From the NCBI GenBank assembly GCA_028278545.1, contig JANQED010000115.1:1-64000 (forward strand): DNA of 64,000 nt, written 5' to 3'. This DNA comes from Anaerolineales bacterium (GTDB taxonomy: Bacteria > Chloroflexota > Anaerolineae > Anaerolineales > UBA11858). Both the position numbers and the translations under genes were made by a program. Each line of letters starts with the position of its first letter. Positions within the stretch are counted from its first letter, which is position 1. The notes below the pieces were generated by a model. It was not told where the DNA came from, ran no database searches, and worked only from the letters and a program-made list of their open reading frames with translations. Positions 41,500-49,795 of the stretch are shown piece after piece.

Positions 41500-43275
41500 A
41501 TGACCACAGCCTACGCAGAGTTCACGCTTCCTCAAAGGCGCCGCAGTGACCGGCGCGGCCCAATTCGCTGGATCGTGTCGCATACCTTGCGTTATTGGTA
41601 TTTGAGTGTGTTGATGATCCTTGGAGCAGTGGGCAATGCCGCCCTAGCCTCGGTGGTGCCGATCTATATCGGTAAGGCTTTGGACCTGATCACTTTAGAC
41701 GCAGCTGATCTGCGCGGGCTTTTGCAGATTTCCTTCGTGATTGCCATTTCGCAGGTTGTGCGCAGCGTGTTGCAGTTTGGCCGCAACTTCGGGGCCGAAT
41801 TGATGGCTCAGAACATTGAAAGGAATATCCGTGACGAGCTTTACGTCAGCTTGCTGGGGAAGAGCATGACATTCCACAACTTACAACCGGTCGGGGATAC
41901 CATGGCCCGGGCGACCAATGATGTCCGCGAGATCAACTTCATGTTTAGCCCAGGGATAAATTTGGTGGTTGGCTCGGCTACCTTCATGGTCATGCCCTTG
42001 ATTTTTTCCTCTCAGTATCATCCTGCGCTCATTATTGCCCCTTTATTCTTCTCGATCACCTATGTGCTTTCCTTGTGGCAGTATCTCTATGAGCTATCTC
42101 CCGTTAGCGATGGGGTGCGTCAGGCCTTTGGTCGTTTGAATACGCGCCTGGCTGAAGCGCTCGATGGGGTTGAGACGGTCAAAGGGATGTCTCAGGAGCG
42201 CCAGGAGATTGATCTTTTCCAGGATAATGCGAGGAGCTTTCGTGATTATTTCGTGCGCCAGGGAGATATCGAAGCGCGCTTCATCCCTTATCTGCTCATG
42301 GGGTTGACCCAAGCTGGGGGTCTTTTTCATGCCATTTGGCTTTATCAACAAGGGGCTATCAATCTTGGGGATATTGTGGCTTATTTCGGCTTATTGCTCT
42401 TGCTGGGTTTTCCAACTTTTATCTCTCTGTTCGCTTATTCTCAGGTCTCTTTGGGAGTAGCTGGCGCTCGACGTATTTTGGAACTGATCAGCCGAGAGAA
42501 CGATTTGGACCAAAACGAGCGTGGTTATGCCAATCGAATGGAAGGGAAAGTTGAATTTCGAGGTGTTTCATTTGCTTATGAGACAGGTGAAACCGCCATT
42601 GAGGACGTCACTTTCAGCGTAAAGCAGGGTCAAACCATTGCGATTGTAGGGCAGACTGGCTCAGGGAAAACTACCCTGGTCAAAATGATCAACCGCACCT
42701 ATGATGTCACCAAAGGCCAGGTTTTTGTGGATGGCGTTGATGTGCGTGACTGGAACCTGGAGGATTTGCGGCAGCAGATTTCGATTATTGAGCAAGATAT
42801 TTTCCTTTTCTCGCGTAGTATTGCTGAAAATATCGCTTTTGGCAAACCCGATGCCACTTCGGGTGAGATAGAAGCTGCGGCAAAAGCGGCCCAGGCCCAT
42901 GAGTTCATTGAAACATTTAAGGAGGGCTACGAAACCGTGATTGGAGAGCGCGGCGTCACCCTCTCTGGTGGGCAGCGGCAGCGCCTGGCCTTAGCGAGGG
43001 CCTTTCTCACTGACCCGCGCATTTTAGTACTAGATGATTCGACCAGCGCTATCGACAGCGCCACTGAGGATAAGATCCAACGTGCCATCTACGCCGCCGC
43101 TGAAGGGAGAACGACCTTCATCATTACTCATCGGCTCTCGCAAATCCGCTGGGCAGACCTGATTGTAGTGCTTCGTAATGGCCGGATCGCTGCGATTGGG
43201 AATCACGAAGAATTATTGGCGACCTCACAAGCCTACCGGTTGATTTTCACCGAGGGAAAATCACCAAACATATAA
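41500..43275 (+). CDS. ABC exporter half-transporter, subunit with degenerate catalytic residue
   Basis: About 591 residues from ATG 41500 (a TTG at 41467 would add 11). Six-helix type I exporter membrane domain (about 40-330), then an ATPase: Walker A GQTGSGKTTLVKMINRT, signature [15 protein letters not shown], Walker B ILVLDDSTSAID and H-loop FIITHRLSQI. The residue after Walker B, normally the catalytic Glu, is Asp here. The next gene has the normal Glu but an altered signature. This is the pattern of heterodimeric exporters with one weak ATP site (such as TM287/288). It exports an unknown substrate, perhaps lipid, peptide or drug. Confidence 0.92.
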   Translation: MTTAYAEFTLPQRRRSDRRGPIRWIVSHTLRYWYLSVLMILGAVGNAALASVVPIYIGKALDLITLDAADLRGLLQISFVIAISQVVRSVLQFGRNFGAELMAQNIERNIRDELYVSLLGKSMTFHNLQPVGDTMARATNDVREINFMFSPGINLVVGSATFMVMPLIFSSQYHPALIIAPLFFSITYVLSLWQYLYELSPVSDGVRQAFGRLNTRLAEALDGVETVKGMSQERQEIDLFQDNARSFRDYFVRQGDIEARFIPYLLMGLTQAGGLFHAIWLYQQGAINLGDIVAYFGLLLLLGFPTFISLFAYSQVSLGVAGARRILELISRENDLDQNERGYANRMEGKVEFRGVSFAYETGETAIEDVTFSVKQGQTIAIVGQTGSGKTTLVKMINRTYDVTKGQVFVDGVDVRDWNLEDLRQQISIIEQDIFLFSRSIAENIAFGKPDATSGEIEAAAKAAQAHEFIETFKEGYETVIGERGVTLSGGQRQRLALARAFLTDPRILVLDDSTSAIDSATEDKIQRAIYAAAEGRTTFIITHRLSQIRWADLIVVLRNGRIAAIGNHEELLATSQAYRLIFTEGKSPNI

Positions 43276-43282
43276 CTTGCCT

Positions 43283-45106
43283 ATGGCGTTTTTCTCTGGC
43301 TTGGACACTGAAGCATATGATCGAAACTACACCGACCGTGAACTGGCGCGTCGGATTTTGGTGTATTTCAAAGGTCATAACAAACGACTGACCTGGGTGA
43401 TTATCATGTTGTTGAGTATAGCGGTCGCGTCAGCTGCCATACCAATCCTGGTCTCTCGCGGTGTGGATATTATGGCCAATTCCCCCACGGATAATGCCTT
43501 GTATCTCTTATCAGGCGCGGTCCTGGTTGCTGGGATATTTACCTGGGTAGCCAATTGGGTACGACGCCGTCTGTTGGCGCGCATCGTTGGGGATGTTGTC
43601 TATGATATCCGCAGTGATGCCTTTAAGGCTTCCGTTGGTCACGATCTGTCGTTCTATGATGAGTTCTCCTCAGGAAAGATCGTCTCGCGCATCACTTCAG
43701 ATACGCGTGAGTTCGGCCAGTTGGTCATTTTGGTTACGGATTTGGTCTCTCAGTTTGTGCAGGCGCTCATCCTGGGCGTGGTGCTGATCGGTATTTCCTG
43801 GCGGCTTTCCTTGTATGTGTTTGGCTTCTTGCCGATCTTGTACCTGGCTTCAATGGGCTTTCGAAATCTGGCTCGTACGGTCACCCGCCGTGGCATGCGT
43901 GCCATGGCCAATGTCAATGCGGCCATAAAGGAGACCGTCAGCGGGATCGCCGTCGCTAAGAATTTTCGCCAAGAGGGCACGATCTTCGATGAGTTCGATC
44001 AAGCTAATCAGGCCTCTTTCAGGGTCAATGTGCAGAGGGGCTTCATTCTTTCGTTGGTATTTCCTTCATTGAATGCCATGGGCGGGATAGCCTCTGCGGT
44101 TTTGGTGTATGTGGGTGGGCTTACGGCCGCAGAAGGAGCCGTAACCTTTGGGGCCTGGTTTCTATTCTTGATGGGTTTGGATCGATTCTTTTTCCCGGTG
44201 CTCAACCTGTCAGCGTTCTGGGCGCAGGTGCAGTCGGGCCTCTCTGCTGCCGAACGAGCGTTTGCGCTGATCGATGCGGAATCCGCCGTCTTACAGACGT
44301 CGATCCGCATGGTGCCGTTGCTGAGAGGGGACATTCGTTTTGAAGATGTCTGCTTCCGATATACAGAACAGGAACGCGTTTTTGATGATTTCAGGTTGCA
44401 TATTCAGCCGGGTGAGAGCGTAGCTCTGGTCGGTCATACTGGGGCTGGGAAATCTTCCATCGCCAAACTGATCGCGAGGTTCTATGAATTTCAGGAAGGG
44501 CGCATACTGGTGGACGGTCAGGATATCCGCACTTTCGATTTGCACCAGTACCGCAGCCAGTTGGGCATTGTTTCCCAGATTCCCTTTCTTTTTTCGGGCA
44601 CTGTGGCGGAGAATATCTGCTATGCCTGTGCGGATACAAATCCAGCAGATGTTGAACGGGCCGCCAGACAGATCGGCGGTGGAGATTGGCTGGAAACCTT
44701 GCCCAATGGCCTGGATACCCAGGTCGGAGAACGTGGCGGACGCCTATCCATGGGACAGCGGCAGCTGGTTTCTTTGTTGCGCGTGCTCCTGCACCGCCCA
44801 GCGATCTTTATCCTCGATGAGGCTACGGCCAGTATAGACCCCTTCACCGAGTGGCAAATCCAACAAGCTCTGAATCTGATTTTAGAGGAGAGCACCAGCA
44901 TATTGATTGCCCACCGTTTGTCCACGGTCAAAGCTGCTGACCGCATTTTGGTCCTGGAAGATGGACGGATTATCGAAGAAGGCCATCACAATGCTTTGAT
45001 GAAGGCTGATGGTCACTATGCCCATCTCTATAATACCTACTTCCGCCACCAGAGTTTGGCATACGTGGAACAATCTCGGCAGGTTTTTGCATCTCCGGCC
45101 GATTGA
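43283..45106 (+). CDS. ABC exporter half-transporter, partner subunit
   Basis: About 607 residues from ATG 43283 (a TTG two codons earlier is possible), 7 bases after the previous stop. Six-helix membrane domain then ATPase: Walker A GHTGAGKSSIAKLIARF, Walker B FILDEATASID with the catalytic Glu, and H-loop ILIAHRLSTV. The signature is LSMGQRQLVSLLRVLL, with Met in place of the first Gly. Combined with the Asp in the partner, one composite ATP site would be LSMGQ plus Asp (weak) and the other LSGGQ plus Glu (active). The two genes therefore form one heterodimeric exporter. Confidence 0.92.
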   Translation: MAFFSGLDTEAYDRNYTDRELARRILVYFKGHNKRLTWVIIMLLSIAVASAAIPILVSRGVDIMANSPTDNALYLLSGAVLVAGIFTWVANWVRRRLLARIVGDVVYDIRSDAFKASVGHDLSFYDEFSSGKIVSRITSDTREFGQLVILVTDLVSQFVQALILGVVLIGISWRLSLYVFGFLPILYLASMGFRNLARTVTRRGMRAMANVNAAIKETVSGIAVAKNFRQEGTIFDEFDQANQASFRVNVQRGFILSLVFPSLNAMGGIASAVLVYVGGLTAAEGAVTFGAWFLFLMGLDRFFFPVLNLSAFWAQVQSGLSAAERAFALIDAESAVLQTSIRMVPLLRGDIRFEDVCFRYTEQERVFDDFRLHIQPGESVALVGHTGAGKSSIAKLIARFYEFQEGRILVDGQDIRTFDLHQYRSQLGIVSQIPFLFSGTVAENICYACADTNPADVERAARQIGGGDWLETLPNGLDTQVGERGGRLSMGQRQLVSLLRVLLHRPAIFILDEATASIDPFTEWQIQQALNLILEESTSILIAHRLSTVKAADRILVLEDGRIIEEGHHNALMKADGHYAHLYNTYFRHQSLAYVEQSRQVFASPAD

Positions 45107-45197
45107 CCCCTAATCACCGCTCACTATTTACTTGGATTTTGGATACGGGCCTATGAACCGGCTTTGAGGCGAATGAGTACTTAAATTTAGGTCGAAT

Positions 45198-46055
45198 ATG
45201 CTGTTCGAAAAGCGATTGTGGGCTGTTTTGTTGTTTGTGCTGGGCCTGGGGGTTTTGATTATTCTGGCAGGGGGATTGTCGGGGGTTGAATTTCTGCCTG
45301 GACGCCCTTTTTTTCTTTCTGCTGAGGAGCAAACACTTCCTCTCGATGAATTAAATTTCAAATCTTGGAACCTTGTTGGCCTTTGGAAGGCTTTTGGGCT
45401 GATTTTATTGTGGGTTGTCTTTCCCCTCTCGATGATCTATTTCATTGTCTCCCCGGATGTGCGCAAAACGGTCATCCGTCGGGCTGCAACCATGGGATTG
45501 ACCGCTTACGCCTTTTTTCTTTTGATGCGTCAGTGTAGCGGTTTCAAACCACCCGACATTCTTGGTGGCTCGCTGGCAGATTCTGCTTTGGATACTGAAA
45601 ATTCCATCAGTGCGAACTTCTCTCCCGAAACTGCCCAATGGTTAGAATGGCTGGCTAATTTCCTGTTTATTGCGGTTTTAGCATTCATGATCTGGTTTGT
45701 GATCCAATGGTGGGGCAAACGAGGTTCGACCCTCCAAGAACTGAGCGCGGAAGCCGGTGAGGCCTTGGACGATCTGCAAGCCGGTGCTGATCTAAGGGAT
45801 ACCGTGCTGCATTGTTACGCCGAGATGAGTCGGGTCTTGCATCGGGGCAGAGGTATCCGACGGGAGCAGGCGATGACGCCGCGTGAATTTGAGCAAGAGC
45901 TTGGACGGCTTGGGCTTCCCGGCGAAGAGGTACAGCAGCTCACTCGCCTCTTCGAAATGGCGCGCTACGGAGACGTTCAGCTTGGAGAGCGAGAGCAGCG
46001 CCAGGCTTTAGCCTGTTTACGCGCCATCGTCCAGGCCAGCGAGGCAGCCGGATGA
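45198..46055 (+). CDS. DUF4129-domain membrane protein
   Basis: 285 residues with four helices (about 8-28, 62-82, 90-110 and 158-178). The cytoplasmic C-terminal DUF4129 domain is marked by AVLHCYAEMSRVLHRGRG-like sequence (here VLHCYAEMSRVL), then RREQAMTPREFEQELGRLGL and RLFEMARYGDVQLGE. DUF4129 is usually found next to MoxR, DUF58 and transglutaminase genes. It starts the operon that runs to 49472. Its end overlaps the next gene by 4 bases (ATGA). Confidence 0.85.
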   Translation: MLFEKRLWAVLLFVLGLGVLIILAGGLSGVEFLPGRPFFLSAEEQTLPLDELNFKSWNLVGLWKAFGLILLWVVFPLSMIYFIVSPDVRKTVIRRAATMGLTAYAFFLLMRQCSGFKPPDILGGSLADSALDTENSISANFSPETAQWLEWLANFLFIAVLAFMIWFVIQWWGKRGSTLQELSAEAGEALDDLQAGADLRDTVLHCYAEMSRVLHRGRGIRREQAMTPREFEQELGRLGLPGEEVQQLTRLFEMARYGDVQLGEREQRQALACLRAIVQASEAAG

Positions 46056-46642
46056 GAAAACGAATTCTGGCCTCCATTTCACTGGGCTTCTTTTTGGGGA
46101 TCTTGGTGATCCTCTTTTGGCGAGAATTGATCCGCGAATTGATCTTGCTGCCGTTCTCCTATTTGGTCTGGATAAGTGGATTGCTCTACCGCAGTTTTGA
46201 CCAACAAACCTTGTGGATAGCGTTGCTTATCTTCGTGACCATCCTGGCGTGGCTGAGCCTGAAATTGAGGTATAGCTTTTCGAGAATGAGTGATGATTTC
46301 GATGATGACCTTCCTAACAGGGTCCAAGTTTGGAGCAAACGGTTGGGGGACATTGATCGCGGCGCTTACCTGCAGTGGCGACTTGCGCAGCATATCAGCC
46401 ACCTGTTGTTGGAGGCGATTTCTTGTCGGGCAGGTCTTTCGCCAGATCAGGTGGCTGACAAAATCGCTGACGCAGAGTTTGAGCTTCCCGAGCAGGTACG
46501 CGCCTACCTGGTGGCAGCGCGCGGCTTCCAGTCACCAAATTCGATGTCGCGGGGGATGTTCTCTTCAACCGTGCCGCAGCCCTTGGATTGTCCTCCAGAA
46601 GAGATGACGGCTTTTATTGAAAGTTATATTGGTTTCAAGTGA
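46052..46642 (+). CDS. Two-helix membrane protein of the MoxR-DUF58 operon
   Basis: 196 residues with two or three helices in the first 75 residues (LGFFLGILVILFWRELI, LILLPFSYLVWISGLLY, IALLIFVTILAWLSL) and a soluble C-terminal part with no recognised family. It overlaps the upstream DUF4129 gene by 4 bases and sits 38 bases before the moxR-like gene. Its position makes it a likely membrane partner of the complex. No functional motif seen. Confidence 0.75.
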   Translation: MRKRILASISLGFFLGILVILFWRELIRELILLPFSYLVWISGLLYRSFDQQTLWIALLIFVTILAWLSLKLRYSFSRMSDDFDDDLPNRVQVWSKRLGDIDRGAYLQWRLAQHISHLLLEAISCRAGLSPDQVADKIADAEFELPEQVRAYLVAARGFQSPNSMSRGMFSSTVPQPLDCPPEEMTAFIESYIGFK

Positions 46643-46680
46643 GTGCAATTTTGTAAACAAGAGTTTGTGGGAGGTGCACT

Positions 46681-47643
46681 GTGACGATCAACATCGCTGA
46701 TGTCTCAAAGACCAGCAGCCAGATAATCTCCGAGGTCGAGAGGGCTGTTATTGGCAAACGTGAGTTGCTTGAGCGCATCATGGCAGCGATCCTGGCGGGC
46801 GGACATGTGCTGCTCGAGGATTACCCTGGCCTCGCAAAGACCCTGATTGCAAACAGCTTTGCCACGGTTGTGGGCTTGGATTTCAAGCGCATTCAGTTTA
46901 CGCCTGACCTGCTGCCCAGCGATATTACCGGCAGTTATATCTTCGAACGGGAGAAGGGTGGCTTCGAGCTGCGTAAGGGCCCGATCTTTGCGAATATCAT
47001 CCTGGCTGATGAGATCAACCGCGCCTCTCCGAAAACCCAATCAGCGTTGTTGGAGGCCATGCAAGAACATCAGGTCACTTTGGAGGGGGAGACCATGCAG
47101 TTGCCTCGGCCTTTCATGGTCATTGCCACGCAGAATCCCATTGAGTATGAGGGCACTTTTCCGCTGCCCGAAGCGCAGTTAGACCGCTTCTTGATGAAGC
47201 TGTCTGTGGGCTATCCTTCACTAGATGATGAGCAGGAGATTCTGAGGCGACGGCGCCAGCGGCGTCAGGATGATTTTGATCTGAGGCGCGTCACGGATGC
47301 CAAAGAGTTGACGGCCATGCGCACGACTTTGGAGGATGTACACGTCGATGCAGATATTGAGAAATATATCGCTGAGATTGTGCATCACACCCGCCGCGAT
47401 CAACGCACTGCGGTGGGTGCCAGCCCGCGCGGCTCTCTGGCCTTGCTGAAGCTGGCACGCGCCCAGGCCGTCTTAGAAGGTCGTCCTTATGTCTTGCCCG
47501 ATGATGTTAAGCTCTTTATTCACCCCGGGTTAGCGCATCGCCTGATACTAAAACCCGATTTGTGGATGAATAAAATGGCCGCGTATGAGGTCTTGGATGT
47601 GATCACCAATCTGGTTCCGGTGCCGGTGATTGAGGGCGTGTGA
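46681..47643 (+). CDS. MoxR-family AAA+ ATPase
   Basis: 320 residues, GTG start with GGAGGTG upstream. The MoxR-type P-loop is LLEDYPGLAKTLIANSFA. Walker B is ILADEINRASPKTQSALLEAMQEHQV. FMVIATQNPIEYEGTFPLPEAQLDRF and the lid motif VGASPRGSLALLKLARAQA are all diagnostic. MoxR proteins act as chaperones that insert cofactors or remodel partners, usually with DUF58/VWA proteins, as here. Next gene DUF58 follows after 42 bases. Confidence 0.95.
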   Translation: MTINIADVSKTSSQIISEVERAVIGKRELLERIMAAILAGGHVLLEDYPGLAKTLIANSFATVVGLDFKRIQFTPDLLPSDITGSYIFEREKGGFELRKGPIFANIILADEINRASPKTQSALLEAMQEHQVTLEGETMQLPRPFMVIATQNPIEYEGTFPLPEAQLDRFLMKLSVGYPSLDDEQEILRRRRQRRQDDFDLRRVTDAKELTAMRTTLEDVHVDADIEKYIAEIVHHTRRDQRTAVGASPRGSLALLKLARAQAVLEGRPYVLPDDVKLFIHPGLAHRLILKPDLWMNKMAAYEVLDVITNLVPVPVIEGV

Positions 47644-47685
47644 AGTCTAGGGCAGAGCGAGGATTGGTCAAGGTAATCGTGAAAA

Positions 47686-48978
47686 ATGAATCGAGTCCTG
47701 ATCCTTAGCAGCATTATTTATGTCCTGGTGATCCTGGCTTTGGCGACGCTCAACGGGGTCTTGCTGGCGCTGGTTGTACCCCTGTTGATCTATTTAGGTG
47801 CTGGGCTGGTCTTTGGCCCCGAAGAGATGGCCTTGCATGTCGAGCGGCGCATCAGCCATGAGCGAGTTTTGCCGAGCGTGCCTGTCGAGGTCAGCCTGGT
47901 GGTGACAAACAACGGCCCGCGCTTGGAGAGCATCTTGATCGAAGACCAACTCCCGGGGGGGCTGGAGGTCATTACGGGAGAAGTAAGCTGGTTGACTTCG
48001 TTGGACTCAGGGGAGTCCCTTGAGTTGGTTTATACCGTGGCAGCTTCCCGCGGCTATTACCGCTTCCGAGATGTGTTTGTAGAAGCCGCTGATCATTTGG
48101 GTATTCGCCAAAAAAGGGCGGTTCTCTCCGCGGAGGGGCGGCTTTTCGTTCAGCCAGATGTGCAGCGCCTTGGGCGCGTGGATATTCGTCCGCGTGGTAC
48201 CAGAGTTTACGCCGGCTTTATCCCGGCACGCCAGGGAGGTCCTGGAGTAGAGTTCTTTGGCGTGCGTGAATATCAGCATGGCGATCCCCTGCGCTGGATC
48301 AATTGGCGCGCCAGCGCCCGTCACCGACAGAGGGTTTTTATCAATGAGTTCGAACAAGAACGCGTCGCCGATGTGGGGGTCATCCTGGATACACGACGGC
48401 GCAGCGAAGTCAGGGTCGATGGGGGCGCGTCATTATTCGAATGTGGTGTACATGCTGCCGCGGCCCTGGCAGAGAGCTTCTTGAAGGATGGCAACCGGGT
48501 GGGATTGCTGCTCTATGGCACTCAACTAGATTGGACTTTCCCCGGTTATGGCAAAGTCCAGCGAGAGCGCATCCTCCAGAGCCTGGCGCGGGCTCAGCCA
48601 GGTGAAAGCATGATTTTCGAAAAGTTGGAGAACTTGCCCAAGCGGCTTTTGCCGGCTAATTCCCAATTGGTGCTGGTCAGCCCATTACACAGTGACGATG
48701 TGGAAGTCCTCATTCATTTGCGCGCCCGCGGCTATGCCCTGATGGTGATCAGTCCTGATCCAGTCGCTTTTGAGTTGGCGGGGATGGATACAAGAGATAA
48801 GACGATTGCTTTGGCCGCACGCCTGGCGCGCATCGAGCGCACGTTGATGCTACACAAATTGCGCCAGGCTGGTATCCAGATTTTGGACTGGGATGTGGAG
48901 GTCCCTCTCGGCGCCGCGATCCGGGTGGCCCTCAGCCGCCCAGTGCCTCAGGTTCATCCAGTGGAGGCACTCGGATGA
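47686..48978 (+). CDS. DUF58-domain protein
   Basis: 430 residues. Two N-terminal helices (about 4-45), a beta-sandwich extracytoplasmic segment (HVERRISHERVLPSVPVEVSLVV) and the DUF58 core: IPARQGGPGVEFFGVREYQHGDPLRWINW in pieces, then SARHRQRVFINEFEQE. A VWA-like region with VGVILDTRRRSEV and LVLVSPLHSDD follows. DUF58 proteins pair with MoxR ATPases and are thought to be their substrates or adaptors. It overlaps the next gene by 4 bases. Confidence 0.93.
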   Translation: MNRVLILSSIIYVLVILALATLNGVLLALVVPLLIYLGAGLVFGPEEMALHVERRISHERVLPSVPVEVSLVVTNNGPRLESILIEDQLPGGLEVITGEVSWLTSLDSGESLELVYTVAASRGYYRFRDVFVEAADHLGIRQKRAVLSAEGRLFVQPDVQRLGRVDIRPRGTRVYAGFIPARQGGPGVEFFGVREYQHGDPLRWINWRASARHRQRVFINEFEQERVADVGVILDTRRRSEVRVDGGASLFECGVHAAAALAESFLKDGNRVGLLLYGTQLDWTFPGYGKVQRERILQSLARAQPGESMIFEKLENLPKRLLPANSQLVLVSPLHSDDVEVLIHLRARGYALMVISPDPVAFELAGMDTRDKTIALAARLARIERTLMLHKLRQAGIQILDWDVEVPLGAAIRVALSRPVPQVHPVEALG

Positions 48979-49472
48979 AGTTGCAGGTGAGCTTGTTTTA
49001 CACCAGCCTGGCTTTGTGCACGTTGAGCTTTGGTGTTGCCTTTTTGGTTCATGGCTCCTTGGCGTTCGCTGTGTTGAATTTCTCCCTGGGCGCTTTTTGG
49101 GCCATATCTCATTGGCGAGAGTGGTCTTGGGGTGGTTTGCTGAGCTTCGGCCTTTTTTGTCTGATGATCGCTTTCGGTGTGTGGCGTGGGGTTGGAGTTC
49201 TCTGGCTGCTCGTCGGGATTGCGGCAACCATTGTAGCCTGGGATATGGCCCGTTGGATCGCACAAGCCAAGCGCGCCGGGCGAATCATCGGCGGAGACAA
49301 GCTGATACGACATCACCTGCTGCGTTTGGGCGGGGTGCTGGTGATTGGGCTGGGTTTGAGCACCCTGGCGTTGAATCTGAAGTTGGCATTCACCTTTGGT
49401 TGGGCGTTGATCCTCGGATTGCTGATGATCCTGGCTTTGAGCCGCGTGATCAGCTTTTTGAGAGAGCAGTAA
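48975..49472 (+). CDS. Four-helix membrane protein ending the MoxR operon
   Basis: 165 residues with six short hydrophobic segments, probably arranged as two pairs around a polar central loop (AQAKRAGRIIGGDKLIRHH). No family recognised. The ATG overlaps the DUF58 stop (ATGA), so it is translationally coupled. It may help anchor the MoxR/DUF58 complex. No terminator was seen directly after it. Confidence 0.7.
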   Translation: MKLQVSLFYTSLALCTLSFGVAFLVHGSLAFAVLNFSLGAFWAISHWREWSWGGLLSFGLFCLMIAFGVWRGVGVLWLLVGIAATIVAWDMARWIAQAKRAGRIIGGDKLIRHHLLRLGGVLVIGLGLSTLALNLKLAFTFGWALILGLLMILALSRVISFLREQ

Positions 49473-49795
49473 GCAGTTAGCAACCGATTCAGGTTAGGTC
49501 ACATACCAAACAGGGAGAATGATTGGTATTAAAAAGAACGAATGCCACCCTTGACGTTCTGACACATTGGTCTGGCCTTTTCGTGCTGGATTCTTTTAAC
49601 CGCAAGCACCTCTGAGGGATCGAGAAGCGATTTCGAGAGTTTTGATAAGCCCGCGCCCTCATATCCACGCGGTACGCTGGCTTACCACCCTTATGAATTT
49701 GGCTGGCTGAACTTATTTTGGCAAAAACACAGGCTATAATGGTATATGGTGCTGATTATTGGTTGATGAACTCGCATCGCCTGTAAGGATGGACG
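49473..49795 (+). other. Gene-free stretch with a -10 box for the following gene
   Basis: 323 bases between the MoxR operon and the hydrolase/ligase fusion. It holds no reading frame of note and no clear terminator. The only convincing signal is a perfect TATAAT at 49735-49740, with a poor -35, giving a leader of about 49 nt to the ATG at 49796. AAGGA precedes that start. Confidence 0.5.
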
